A stretch of DNA of 64,000 bases from JAJPXC01 sp964562375 (GTDB lineage: Bacteria > Bacteroidota > Bacteroidia > Bacteroidales > Muribaculaceae), in the NCBI GenBank assembly GCA_964562375.1, contig CAZLSW010000007.1:1-64000 (forward strand), read 5' to 3'. The translations under genes were made by a program, and so were the position numbers. The notes beneath the pieces were generated by a model. That model saw nothing but the letters and a program-made list of their open reading frames with translations. It did not search any database and was not told where the DNA came from. Positions 16,333 through 25,341 of this stretch are shown in pieces. The number at the start of each line of letters is the position of its first letter. Within the stretch, counting starts at the first letter, position 1.

Positions 16333-17151
16333 ATGGCAGATTACGACATCAGGAAATTGCAGTTGCGCCTGCTCGACATCCTAAAGGCGCTCGACAAGGT
16401 GGCCAAAGAGCATGGGTTGACCTACACCCTGTGCGGCGGCACGCTCTTGGGAGCCGTGCGTCACAAAGGTTTCATCCCCTGGGACGACGATCTCGACGTG
16501 TCGATGCCGCGCCCCGACTATGAGCGGCTAATCGCTCACGCAAAAGAGTGGTTGCCTGAGCATTACGAGCTAATCTGCGCTGAGAACGATCCCAAATATC
16601 CGCTGCCGTTCGCCAAGATTCAGGATGCCCGCACGACGCTGATCGAGCGGCGTCACCTCTACTACCTCGGCGGGTGCTATATCGACATTTTCCCCTACGA
16701 CGCGTTTCCCACGGCTTGGCTCCCGCGCTGGTGGGCTTGCGCCAAGTACCGAATGCTCAAAGTGGCTCAGTACCAGATTCATCGCGATCCTTACAAACAC
16801 GGGCACGGGCCAAGTTCGTGGCTACCCTTGGCCGTTAGGAAGCTGACAACGATGGAGTCGATACAGCGCCGTATCCGCAAGATCTTGACAGCCTGCGATT
16901 ACGACAAGGCGAGATACGTGGCCTCCTACACCGACGGCATGCACGGCGTGTTGCCCCGCGAGATCACCACCGAGTACACCGAGTGGGAATTCGAGGGGCA
17001 GAAGTTCCCCGGCCACAAACATTACCAGGAGTACCTTACTAATATGTACGGTCCTGATTTCATGACCCCACCCCCGATGAAGGACCGTTGGCAACACAAT
17101 TTCCACTACCTCGACCTCGACCATTCTTACCGCGACTACCGCGAGCAGTAA
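16333..17151 (+). CDS. LicD-family phosphotransferase
   Basis: 272 residues from ATG 16333 ('MADYDIRKLQLRLLDILKALDKVAKEHGL'). LicD family hallmarks are 'LTYTLCGGTLLGAVRHKGFIPWDDDLDVSMPRPDYERL', with the GG-x-LLGA-x-R and DDD-x-D metal-binding motifs of the nucleotidyltransferase fold. Members transfer phosphocholine or similar groups from a CDP-activated donor to sugars of surface polysaccharide or lipid. The neighbours do not reveal the substrate. The downstream DUF2461 gene converges on it with its stop 1 bp away. Confidence 0.88.
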   Translation: MADYDIRKLQLRLLDILKALDKVAKEHGLTYTLCGGTLLGAVRHKGFIPWDDDLDVSMPRPDYERLIAHAKEWLPEHYELICAENDPKYPLPFAKIQDARTTLIERRHLYYLGGCYIDIFPYDAFPTAWLPRWWACAKYRMLKVAQYQIHRDPYKHGHGPSSWLPLAVRKLTTMESIQRRIRKILTACDYDKARYVASYTDGMHGVLPREITTEYTEWEFEGQKFPGHKHYQEYLTNMYGPDFMTPPPMKDRWQHNFHYLDLDHSYRDYREQ

Positions 17152-17152
17152 G

Positions 17153-17833
17153 TTATTCCGACATTGAGTAGGCCAGGAAGTCGATCATCGGCTTGAGCGG
17201 TCGCAGGAGCTCGGCCGTGCGCTCGGGCCAAGAGGGGTCGGTGAAGAAATCCTCATCCAATTGGTGAAACTTTCCGTACTCCTTCAGGCGCAGGTATTCA
17301 ATCTGGGGATGGTCCTTGGGCCACCCCGCCGGTGCCGTTTTCAGCGTGTCGCCTATCCATCCCGGGTAAAGGCGCCGTAACTCAGGCTCGGCGAGAATCT
17401 CCTCCCACTCCTCGATGTTGTCGACGATGGCGCGGCGAAGTTTCTTCAACACTGGTCCCTCGGGGCACCACAATCCCCCGTACACGCCGCTGGGATACCC
17501 CTCCTCGCTCAGCCTCGGACCCATGTGCAGATAGTAGCCGGGCAAGTCGCTCTTGCGGCCACCGGGAGAGAATGCCGCCGAGAAAAAGGTCTTGTAGGGA
17601 GTCTTGTCGAGCGAGAAGCGAGTGTCGCGATAGATACGATAGGCCGATTCGCGGCCGCTGTAACGGCCAGTCTCGGGGTCCCATTGGGCGATGGCGGCGA
17701 TCAGGCGGTCGAGGTCGGCGAGCCACAACGCGCGCAGCTCGTCGAATTCACTTTTATGTTGTTGGAACCAAGGGTGGTTGTTGTTCATCGACAATTCGCC
17801 CAAAAAACGGTACAATCGGGGTATATAGTTCAT
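17153..17833 (-). CDS. DUF2461 (TIGR02453) family protein
   Basis: 226 residues, full length for the family. Diagnostic segments are 'LGELSMNNNHPWFQQHKSEFDEL' near the N-terminus, 'RIYRDTRFSLDKTPYKTFFSAAFSPGGRKSDLPGYYLHMGP' in the middle and 'EYLRLKEYGKFHQLDEDFFTDPSW' near the end. The protein is probably cytoplasmic. The family has no established biochemical role. It follows the DUF4834 gene after 8 bp and is probably co-transcribed with it. Confidence 0.88.
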   Translation of the reverse strand: MNYIPRLYRFLGELSMNNNHPWFQQHKSEFDELRALWLADLDRLIAAIAQWDPETGRYSGRESAYRIYRDTRFSLDKTPYKTFFSAAFSPGGRKSDLPGYYLHMGPRLSEEGYPSGVYGGLWCPEGPVLKKLRRAIVDNIEEWEEILAEPELRRLYPGWIGDTLKTAPAGWPKDHPQIEYLRLKEYGKFHQLDEDFFTDPSWPERTAELLRPLKPMIDFLAYSMSE

Positions 17834-17841
17834 TATAGGAT

Positions 17842-18198
17842 TTACTGGATTTCCTCCCAGTCGGCGTCGGTTACCCGCTCCCAGGTCTCGGAGTGGAAGG
17901 AGTCGGTGCGGGTGTTGCCGCTTTTGGTGGAGGGGGTTGTTTCTGAGGCAGATACCTCCTCAAATGCCACGTATTCACCCACATCCTTCCCCACGTGCTT
18001 CTTGTGGGGCATGGGGGTGCTCCAGCCGGCTTTGCGCTCCTGAGGTTGTTGGTGACGCTGTCGCGACTGTCCCGAGAAGGCGTCGGCCATCTGCTGCGCT
18101 TGGCGACGCGCGCGGTTAACGGCCGTGGCGACACGCCATATCGGGCGTATCACCCACCAAAACACCAGAATAAGGAATATAATCGTGAAAAAACTCAT
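17842..18198 (-). CDS. DUF4834-like small membrane protein
   Basis: 118 residues from ATG 18198 ('MSFFTIIFLILVFWWVIRPIWRVATAVNRARRQAQQM'): one N-terminal transmembrane helix, a short basic stretch and a polar, Ser/Thr/Glu-rich tail ending 'DADWEEIQ'. This matches the layout of Bacteroidota DUF4834 proteins, whose function is unknown. A longer in-frame reading to 18285 would start inside the palindromic array and is rejected. Confidence 0.7.
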   Translation of the reverse strand: MSFFTIIFLILVFWWVIRPIWRVATAVNRARRQAQQMADAFSGQSRQRHQQPQERKAGWSTPMPHKKHVGKDVGEYVAFEEVSASETTPSTKSGNTRTDSFHSETWERVTDADWEEIQ

Positions 18199-18274
18199 AC
18201 TGAGTATATAACGCAAAAACCGCGCCAAAATTTCATGCGCCCCCGGGAAAGAAACCCAAATTTGTTCCCGGTCG

Positions 18275-18850
18275 GCCATCGGCAAGCCGATGGGGAGTAG
18301 GGGGGGTCAAACCTAATCTTATACCCACCACCGCCCTCGCTGTCGCTCGGAACGGTAGTGGGCTACATTAGGCCATCGGCAAGCCGATGGGGAGCAGGGG
18401 GGAATACCTCATTCTAGACCCACCACCGCCCTCGCTAACGCTCGGGACGGTAGTGGGCTACATTAGGCGTTCGGCACGCCGAACGCATGGCGCCCACAAC
18501 GGTTCTCGCGGGGGCGTCCGACGATGGTGGGCTACATTAGGCCATCGGCAGGCCGATGGGGAGCAGGGGGGTCAACCTAATCCTATACACACCACCGCCC
18601 TCGCTGACGCTCGGGACGGTAGTGGGCTACAATAGGCGTTCGGCACGCCGAACGCATGGCGCCCACAATCCCCTAGGCTGACGCCCGGGATGGTAGTGGG
18701 TTACTATATGTATTCGGTGTACCGGGTGTTCGGCGTGCCGAACGCCTATTGTAGCCCACTATCGTCGGACGCGCCAGCGTCCGCGATGGTGGGAAAATGA
18801 AAAGGATGGTATTTCCCCCTACTCCCCATCGGCTTGCCGATGGCCGACCA
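18275..18850. repeat. Composite palindromic array, 3' side of the second REP-type transposase
   Basis: Mosaic of at least four palindromes: P1 (CCATCGGC, AA, GCCGATGG then GGAGTAG/GGAGCAG), P2 (CCCACCACCGCCCTCGC... GGGACGGTAGTGGGC), P3 (GCGTTCGGC, AC, GCCGAACGC) and P4 (GGCGCCCAC... GGTGGGC). P1 occurs at about 18277, 18371 and 18540 in one orientation. The last copy, at about 18825, is inverted and sits just beyond the transposase stop. GTAGTGGGCTAC joins the units. No gene is seen in this stretch. Confidence 0.88.
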
Positions 18851-18856
18851 TTAGAT

Positions 18857-19327
18857 TCACTCCAACTCCTGAAAAATATAAAGTTTGTCGTATTCCACCT
18901 CGTTGCGTTGCAACAATCGCTCGTATTCGTTGAGGAAGGTTTGACCACCGTGATGCGATCTCTGGTTCATAATATAGTCGGTGACCAGTTGTCGATGGGT
19001 GGGTGATACACTGAACATCCCGTATCCCTCCTGCCAATAAAACTCACGACGATACGTCACCCGGCGGTTCAGAAAATTCCGGGAGGAAAGTTTCAACGAT
19101 TTCACCAATGAAGGAATTGAAACCGCCTTGTCGTCAAGGCTGAAGCCAAACAGGAAATGCATATGGTCGGGCATCCCTCCTATTATGATAGGGGTATGGC
19201 CTTTGCGGGTAATCACGCCACCCAGGTAAGAGTACAAATCCTCCTGGATGGAATAAGGTATTAACGCCTCGCGATATCTAACGGCAAAAACGCCGTGAAG
19301 ATAGATTTTTGAGTAGGTATTTGCCAT
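18857..19327 (-). CDS. REP-associated tyrosine transposase-like protein (Y1, HUH family), second copy
   Basis: A 157-residue Y1 transposase-like protein, only distantly similar to the one at 611-1060. The HUH pair is H55-M-H57 in 'PDHMHFLFGF', the probable catalytic tyrosine is Y118 in 'DYIMNQRSHH', and 'REFYWQEGYGMFSVS' precedes it. It resembles the TnpA-REP/RAYT group and has no TnpB partner. It is flanked on both sides by arrays of the same palindromes, and the nearest P1 copy on each side is in opposite orientation, giving an inverted frame around the gene. Start ATG 19327, with a TAATTTTG box at 19346-19353. Confidence 0.87.
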   Translation of the reverse strand: MANTYSKIYLHGVFAVRYREALIPYSIQEDLYSYLGGVITRKGHTPIIIGGMPDHMHFLFGFSLDDKAVSIPSLVKSLKLSSRNFLNRRVTYRREFYWQEGYGMFSVSPTHRQLVTDYIMNQRSHHGGQTFLNEYERLLQRNEVEYDKLYIFQELE

Positions 19328-19345
19328 GGTATTGCGTATTTGCCG

Positions 19346-19353
19346 CAAAATTA
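19346..19353 (-). promoter_or_regulatory. Possible -7 box of the second REP-type transposase
   Basis: TAATTTTG on the minus strand fits TAnnTTTG and lies 18 nt before the ATG. No matching -33 element at the usual spacing was found. Confidence 0.4.
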
Positions 19354-19369
19354 AGGAATTTTCGCCACA

Positions 19370-19925
19370 CGGCCATCGGCAAGCCGATGGGGAGCAGGGG
19401 GCAAACCTAATCCTATACCCACCACCGCCCTCGCTGACGCTCGGGACGGTGGTGGGCTACATTAGGCCATCGGCAAGCCGATGGGGAGTAGAGGGCAAAC
19501 CTGATCCATTACCCACCACCGCCCTCGCTGACGCTCGGGACGGTGGTGGGCTACAATAGGCGTTCGGCACGCCGAACGGCTGGCGCCCACAACGGTTCTC
19601 GCGGGCGCGTCCGACGATGGTGGGCTACAATCGGCCATCGGCAAGCCGATGGGGAGTAGGGGGGCAAACCTGATCCATTACCCACCACCGCCCTCGCTGA
19701 CGCTCGGGACGGTAGTGGGCTACAATAGGCGTTCGGCACGCCGAACGCGCGGCGCCCACTACGGTTCTCGCGGGCGCGTCCGACGATGGTGAGCTACAAT
19801 AGGCCATCGGCAAGCCGATGGGGAGTAGGGGGGTCAAACCTAATCCTATACCCACCACCGCCCTCGCTGACGCTCGGGACGGTAGTGGGCTACATTAGGC
19901 GTTCGGCACGCCGAACACTCGGCCA
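19370..19925. repeat. Composite palindromic array, 5' side of the second REP-type transposase
   Basis: Same modules as at 18275-18850: P1 at about 19372, 19466, 19633 and 19803, each followed by a P2 module, with P3 at about 19559, 19729 and 19899 and P4 after the first two. The order P1-P2-P3-P4 repeats about every 170 bp, with one shorter P1-P2 step of 94 bp. Copies are near identical, pointing to recent amplification. No gene is seen in this stretch. Confidence 0.88.
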
Positions 19926-19988
19926 TTGGAGGGCGTTAATGAAATTTAACGGGGTGTGACTGAATGTAACCTCTCCGCATATTCTTTT

Positions 19989-20152
19989 AACCACGGAAAA
20001 CACGAAGAACACTAATCTTTTTTGGAAAAAGAGGTCGCATGCTCCCAAAAACACTAAAGCCATCCGGATGGGTTGGTGTTTTTGGCGAGTTTACGAGCCG
20101 ATTTTTCTCCCAATACACTTCGCTTTCGTGTTTTTAGTGTTCTTCGTGGTCC
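19989..20152. repeat. Palindromic element related to the MITE-like copies
   Basis: The ends AACCACGG and AGAACACTAA at 19989-20016 are complementary to TTAGTGTTCTTCGTGGT ending near 20150. An inner hairpin CCAAAAACAC/GTGTTTTTGG surrounds CATCCGGATG. It resembles the elements at 4786-5017 and 46482-46721 in its ends and design but not in its middle. Confidence 0.55.
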
Positions 20153-20258
20153 CTTTTTCCTTTCGGTGAATAGTTACCTTCGGCTTCTTGTTTAGTTAAA
20201 AAAGCTAAAAAATTAAAAAATTTGACCATGAAATTGCACGCGGTTGGGGGGAATTGAA

Positions 20259-20495
20259 TAATTTTGTAGAGTTGTGTGAAAAAGCGTAAACATAGTTGCT
20301 CCGCCTTGTCACACGTAGAGATAGCTAACTAAGTGAGATAGATATAATTAACTTGCATGTCTTATCATGGAAAAACTCGCCACCCCTGGCTAAGGGGACC
20401 TTTGTAAGCCAAGATTTGTGATGCCCGGCCTTGCCCCGGGCCTGATACCAAGAATAAAAAATTTCACTATTTATTAACAAAATCATTTATCGTAA
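20259..20495 (+). promoter_or_regulatory. susC promoter -7 box and leader
   Basis: TAATTTTG (20259-20266) fits the Bacteroidota -7 box, with a poorer TTG upstream at 20234. It leaves a leader of about 225 nt before ATG 20496, containing hairpins near 20377 (CCCCTGGCTAAGGGG) and 20424 (GCCCGG/CCGGGC). Nothing ties the leader to a known riboswitch. Confidence 0.5.
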
Positions 20496-23400
20496 ATGAA
20501 GCAATTAGCAACAGGAATCAGTAAGAAATTCCTCTTCGTGTTGATGGGATTGCTATGTGCCATTGGCATACAGGCGCAGACCATCACTGTAAGCGGTACC
20601 GTGACTGACTCTACGGGTGAGCCATTGATCGGCGCCAGCGTACTTGTGCAAGGCACCTCCCATGGCGTATCCACCGACATTGACGGTAACTACCGTGTCG
20701 AAGTGGCAGAGAACGGCCACCTCGTGTTCTCTTACGTGGGTTACAACACCCAGACTGTAGCCGTAAACGGCCGCACCACCGTGGATGTAGTGATGGAGGA
20801 CAACGCCGTCGCTCTTAAGGAGGTCGTAGCCATCGGTTACGGTGTCGTTAAGAAATCCGACGCTACCGGCTCGGTAGCCGTTGTGAAGCCCGACGACATC
20901 GAGGCTGGTATCGCCACCTCTACCCAGGACCTCCTGGTGGGCGCATCCCCTGGCGTGGTTGTTACCACCGACGGTGGTGATCCTACCGGCAACGCTACCA
21001 TCCGTATCCGTGGTGGCTCGTCGCTTTCGGCCAACAACAACCCTCTGATCGTGGTTGACGGTGTGCCCATGAGCGACCAAAGCAACGCCGGTGGCACCAA
21101 CGCCCTTACCATGATCAACCCCCAGAACATCGAATCGATGACCATCTTGAAGGACGCCTCGGCAACCGCCATCTACGGTAGCCGCGCATCCAACGGCGTC
21201 ATCATCATCACCACCAAGAAGGGCCAAAGCGGCCGTCCGCAGGTGAACTTCGCAGCCAACTGGCACGTGAACACCGCCCGCAAGACCTTGGACGTGATGA
21301 GCGGTGACCAGTTCCGCAACTTCATCAAGAACAACCCCACCCTCAACAACGAAGCGGCTCTCGCCCAGCTCGGCGACGCCAACACCGATTGGCAGAAGGA
21401 AGTGCTCCGCACATCGTTCTCCCAGGACTACTCGCTGTCGGTGGGCGGTACAGTGGCTTGGCTCCCCTATCGCGTCAACGCTTCTTACACCAACAACCAA
21501 GGTATCTTGAAGACCTCGGGCATGCAGCGTACTACCGTGGGCTTCAACTTGAACCCCAAGTTCTTCAACAACCTTCTCCAAATCAACGCCAACGTAAACG
21601 GCACATATATTAAGAGCAACCAGGCCGACACCGGCGCAATTGGCGGCGCTACCTCCTACAACCCCACGCTGCCCGTCCATGGCGGTCCCGCCGTTCAGGG
21701 CAACTCGGGCTTCTCGACTCTCTATCGCGGTTATACCCAGGTGCTCTCCGGAGGCCTCTATGACACACAGGCCGCCAAGAACCCAGTGGGCCTACTTGAG
21801 GACGTTGACAACGTAGGCAAGGTATGGCAGAGCAACGGCAACATCCAGATCGACTACGCTCTCCACTTCCTCCCCGAGCTCCACTTCAACCTCAACCTTG
21901 GTTATGAGGTATCGAAGAACGAGAACCACAAAACCTACGAGCCCAACTCGGTTAACCAGTGGGCCAACACCAGCCTTACCGCTATGGGCTCGGCCGGCGC
22001 AGGCACCCAGGAGTACTGGTACAAGCTTACCCGCAACACCCTGCTCGACTTCTATATCAACTACCGCAAGGACTTTGAGGCTATCAAGTCGAACGTCGAC
22101 GCCATGGTAGGTTACTCCTGGCAGAAATTCGACTACCACGAGCGCTCGATCACTCGCGTGAACTCGCTGGGTTACACCCTCGACACCACCACCTCGCCTT
22201 ACACCTTGAACATCGACGAGACCAGCGCCGGCAACATCGGCAAGTCGGTACTCGACGCTCCTTGGACCAAGGGTGCCAACAACCTGCAATTGGTATCGTT
22301 CTTCGGACGTTTGAACTACTCGTTCGACAACACCTACCTGTTGACCTTCACCCTGCGTGACGACGGTACCTCCCGCTTCTCCAAGGACAACCGCTGGGGT
22401 CTCTTCCCCTCGCTGGCCCTGGGCTGGAAGATCATCAACATGCCTTTCATGGAGAATGCCCAAAGCGTGATGAACGACCTCAAGCTTCGTCTCGGCTGGG
22501 GTAAGACCGGTCAGCAGGACATCGGCTCCTACTTCCCCTACATGGCCATCTACACCCTGTCGTCGATGCAGGGCTACCAGTACCCCTCCTACAACAACCC
22601 GGGCACCTGGATCAACCCCCTGTATCCCCAGGCTTACGACTCCAACATCAAGTGGGAGGAAACCACTACCTGGAACATCGGTGTTGACTTGGCTTTCTTG
22701 AACAACCGCATCACCATGGCCGCCGATTGGTACCTGCGTAACACCGACGACCTCCTGGCTTGGACCCCCGTTGCCGGTATCAACACCGCCAACTACATGA
22801 ACCGCAACATCGGCTCGCTGCGCAACACCGGTATCGAGGTTACCATCGGCGCTAAGCCCATCGTAACCAAGAACGTTACCTGGAACACCTCCTTCAATAT
22901 CGGCTGGAACAAGAACAAGATCACGGCCCTTACCGGCGACGCTGAGACCTCGCAGATCGAGGCAGCCAACGTTCCCTCAGGAACAGGCGGTGCCCTCCAG
23001 TACCACCTCGTGGGCTATCCCGCATATTCTTATATGGTATACCAGCAGGTATATGACAACGACGGCAACCCCATCCCCGGCCAGTACGTTGACCAGAACG
23101 CCGACGGCGTGATCGACGATGCCGACAAGATCATCTACCACTCGCCCGATCCCAAGGTGACCATGACCTGGAACAACACCGTTAACTTCAAGAACTGGGA
23201 CTTCGGTATCACGCTGCGCGCCAACCTTGGCAACTACGTATACAACGGCCCGCTCTACGACCGCACCCGCGTCGCTGGCGTTCATGGCTACGGCCTGAGC
23301 AACCTGCTTGCCAACGAGTTCATCTTCCAAACATCCGAGCAGTGCCAGCCCCTGTCGAGCTACTACGTGGAGAACGCTTCGTTCCTGCGTTGCGACAACA

Positions 23401-23588
23401 TCACCGTGGGCTACACCTTCCCCAACTTGTTGAACGACAACCTGCGCCTGCGCCTCTTCGCAGCCGTTCAGAACCCCTTCGTGATCACCAAGTACAAAGG
23501 TCTTGACCCCGAGGTTTACGGCGGTATCGACAACAACTGCTACCCCCGTCCTATCACCTGCACCCTCGGTCTCGTGGCTACATTCTAA
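20496..23588 (+). CDS. SusC/RagA-family TonB-linked outer membrane transporter
   Basis: 1030 residues. The signal peptide ends near 'GIQAQ'. Residues about 31-105 form the CarboxypepD-regulatory-like domain ('VSGTVTDSTGEPLIGASVLVQGT'), followed by the plug domain ('VVAIGYGVVKKSDATGSVAVVKPDD', 'IRIRGGSSLSANNNPLIVVDGVPM') and a long beta-barrel ending in 'VATF' with a terminal aromatic residue. It imports oligomers captured by its SusD partner, driven by TonB. It is unusually rich in C- and G-ending codons, which suggests high expression. It heads a cluster with SusD-, SusE- and SusF-like genes. The glycan cannot be named from the transporter alone. Confidence 0.95.
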   Translation: MKQLATGISKKFLFVLMGLLCAIGIQAQTITVSGTVTDSTGEPLIGASVLVQGTSHGVSTDIDGNYRVEVAENGHLVFSYVGYNTQTVAVNGRTTVDVVMEDNAVALKEVVAIGYGVVKKSDATGSVAVVKPDDIEAGIATSTQDLLVGASPGVVVTTDGGDPTGNATIRIRGGSSLSANNNPLIVVDGVPMSDQSNAGGTNALTMINPQNIESMTILKDASATAIYGSRASNGVIIITTKKGQSGRPQVNFAANWHVNTARKTLDVMSGDQFRNFIKNNPTLNNEAALAQLGDANTDWQKEVLRTSFSQDYSLSVGGTVAWLPYRVNASYTNNQGILKTSGMQRTTVGFNLNPKFFNNLLQINANVNGTYIKSNQADTGAIGGATSYNPTLPVHGGPAVQGNSGFSTLYRGYTQVLSGGLYDTQAAKNPVGLLEDVDNVGKVWQSNGNIQIDYALHFLPELHFNLNLGYEVSKNENHKTYEPNSVNQWANTSLTAMGSAGAGTQEYWYKLTRNTLLDFYINYRKDFEAIKSNVDAMVGYSWQKFDYHERSITRVNSLGYTLDTTTSPYTLNIDETSAGNIGKSVLDAPWTKGANNLQLVSFFGRLNYSFDNTYLLTFTLRDDGTSRFSKDNRWGLFPSLALGWKIINMPFMENAQSVMNDLKLRLGWGKTGQQDIGSYFPYMAIYTLSSMQGYQYPSYNNPGTWINPLYPQAYDSNIKWEETTTWNIGVDLAFLNNRITMAADWYLRNTDDLLAWTPVAGINTANYMNRNIGSLRNTGIEVTIGAKPIVTKNVTWNTSFNIGWNKNKITALTGDAETSQIEAANVPSGTGGALQYHLVGYPAYSYMVYQQVYDNDGNPIPGQYVDQNADGVIDDADKIIYHSPDPKVTMTWNNTVNFKNWDFGITLRANLGNYVYNGPLYDRTRVAGVHGYGLSNLLANEFIFQTSEQCQPLSSYYVENASFLRCDNITVGYTFPNLLNDNLRLRLFAAVQNPFVITKYKGLDPEVYGGIDNNCYPRPITCTLGLVATF

Positions 23589-23617
23589 AGAGTACATCCT
23601 AATTTCATAGAATCAAC

Positions 23618-25312
23618 ATGAAAGCATTAAATAAAATATTTCTTTCAATCGGCGTTGCGGCTACGGCTCTGGCATTCGGCTCCTGCACTGGTGACCTCGA
23701 CCAGACCCCGACTGATCCCAACTCCATCACAGCCGCCGACTTCTCCAGCGATCCTATGGGATACATGGAGCAGGTAATGGGCGACGTATATCTGCAGTTC
23801 GCCGTGCACGGTGTCAACAACTCGGCTTCGGTGAGCGGCTTCGACGGTGGTATGTCCACCTTCCAGCGCGCAGCTTTCATCCTCGAGGAGATCAACACCG
23901 ACGAGGCCAACTGGCTGCCTAACGACGTTGACTACGGTACCTTCCAGTACGGTCCCGTCCCCTCCAACAACCGCGCCATCCTCGGTACCTACTCCCGTTT
24001 CATGATCAACGTGGCTTGCTGTATCGACTTTATCCAGACCGTCAACAACGGCTATTTCGGCCTCAACGACGAACAGAAGGCTGTTGCCGACGAGTTCATC
24101 CGCCAGTGCCGCATCCTTAAGGCCGGCGCTTACTTCTACCTGATCGACTGCTTCGGCAATGTACCCTGGGCCGACGAGAACACCGCTATCGGCTCGGTAC
24201 CCGAGCAGGTAACCCGCGCCGAGGCATTCCAGTACTGCGTTGCCGACCTCGAGGCTGTTACCGCCGAGTACGGCTCCAACTGGAACCAGGTTTACGGTTA
24301 TGTAGGCAAGGCTGTCGCCGAGGCCCTCTTGGTTAAATACTACCTCAACGCCAAGGTGTACACCGGCACCGCCATGTACGACAAGTGCTTGGAGCACGCC
24401 AACAACCTTATCAACCACTTCAAAGGTAGCGGTTTCGAAGGCTCGGGCCTCGTTCCCCACTACTTGAACCTCTTCGGCGCCAACAACCAGCAGTACTGCC
24501 AGGGGGACTACCCGGGCGGCTCCAACGCTTGCAAGGAGATTATCTGGACAATCCCCCAGAACGCTACCTACCTCGTATCTTGGGCCAACTCCACGTTCAT
24601 GATCGACGCCTGGATCGGCGAGTCGACCTCCGACGACGTTTGGCAGTGCTCCAAGGCTAAGTACAACGCCGGTGACGCTTGGAAATGTATGACCACCCGC
24701 CGCCAGTTCGTTGAGAAGTTTGAGTGGAACGAGAACGACTTCCGCACCTCTCCCGACACCCGCGTGGGCAACTGGTGCACCGCCGCCGACGGCTTCAACG
24801 TCGACAACGGTACCCTCACCCAGGCTTACTTCGGCCAGAACGGCTTCTTGGCTGTGAAGTTCTCCAACTGGGCTTACGACGAGAACGGCAACATTGACGC
24901 CGCCAACTCGCCCGCCGCTACCACCCAGGTAGGTGGCGACTACCCCGTGATCCGTCTTGCTGAGATCTACCTCTCGGCCGCCGAGGCTATGGTAGGTGAC
25001 GTCGCTTCCGACAGCAAGCAGGTTACCGGCGACGCCCTCAACTACTTGAACCTTATCCGCCGTCGCGCTGGCCTCCAGAACCTCACCACCGCTACCGTGG
25101 CCGACCTCCAGGACGAGCGCGCTCGCGAGCTCTACACCGAGAACTGCCGCCGTACCGACCTCATCCGCTACGGAAAATGGATCTCGGGTTACACCTGGAA
25201 CTGGAAGAACCAAGTTTCCGAGGGTGCCGACTACCCCAGCTACTTCACCCTCTACCCGCTCCCCTCGAGCATCGTGGAGCTGGCTCACTACAACCAGAAC
25301 ACCGGTTACTAA
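23618..25312 (+). CDS. SusD/RagB-family nutrient-binding outer membrane lipoprotein
   Basis: 564 residues. The lipobox is 'LAFGSC' with Cys23, followed by acidic 'TGDLD'. The SusD signature is present: N-terminal 'TDPNSITAADFSS', a TPR-like helical core, 'YLIDCFGNVPWADE', and the C-terminal 'PVIRLAEIYLSAAEAM' with 'YLNLIRRRAGL' and 'ERARELYTENCRRTDLIRYGKW', which are the most conserved segments of the family. It forms the lid of the SusC transporter on the cell surface. It begins 29 bp after susC and shares its codon bias. Confidence 0.95.
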   Translation: MKALNKIFLSIGVAATALAFGSCTGDLDQTPTDPNSITAADFSSDPMGYMEQVMGDVYLQFAVHGVNNSASVSGFDGGMSTFQRAAFILEEINTDEANWLPNDVDYGTFQYGPVPSNNRAILGTYSRFMINVACCIDFIQTVNNGYFGLNDEQKAVADEFIRQCRILKAGAYFYLIDCFGNVPWADENTAIGSVPEQVTRAEAFQYCVADLEAVTAEYGSNWNQVYGYVGKAVAEALLVKYYLNAKVYTGTAMYDKCLEHANNLINHFKGSGFEGSGLVPHYLNLFGANNQQYCQGDYPGGSNACKEIIWTIPQNATYLVSWANSTFMIDAWIGESTSDDVWQCSKAKYNAGDAWKCMTTRRQFVEKFEWNENDFRTSPDTRVGNWCTAADGFNVDNGTLTQAYFGQNGFLAVKFSNWAYDENGNIDAANSPAATTQVGGDYPVIRLAEIYLSAAEAMVGDVASDSKQVTGDALNYLNLIRRRAGLQNLTTATVADLQDERARELYTENCRRTDLIRYGKWISGYTWNWKNQVSEGADYPSYFTLYPLPSSIVELAHYNQNTGY

Positions 25313-25341
25313 TTCGTAGAACCTAAAACACGATTCGTAAA

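Noticed and set aside
18199..18285. N-terminal extension of the DUF4834 protein
   Set aside because: The added residues would be encoded by the start of the palindromic array; the ATG at 18198 places the transmembrane helix at the N-terminus as in the family.
19370..19925. Integron attC array or CRISPR
   Set aside because: No integrase, cassette genes or spacer pattern. Units are mosaics of the same palindromes around a REP-type transposase.
20340..20460. Known riboswitch in the susC leader
   Set aside because: Hairpins are present but no conserved core of a known riboswitch class could be recognised.
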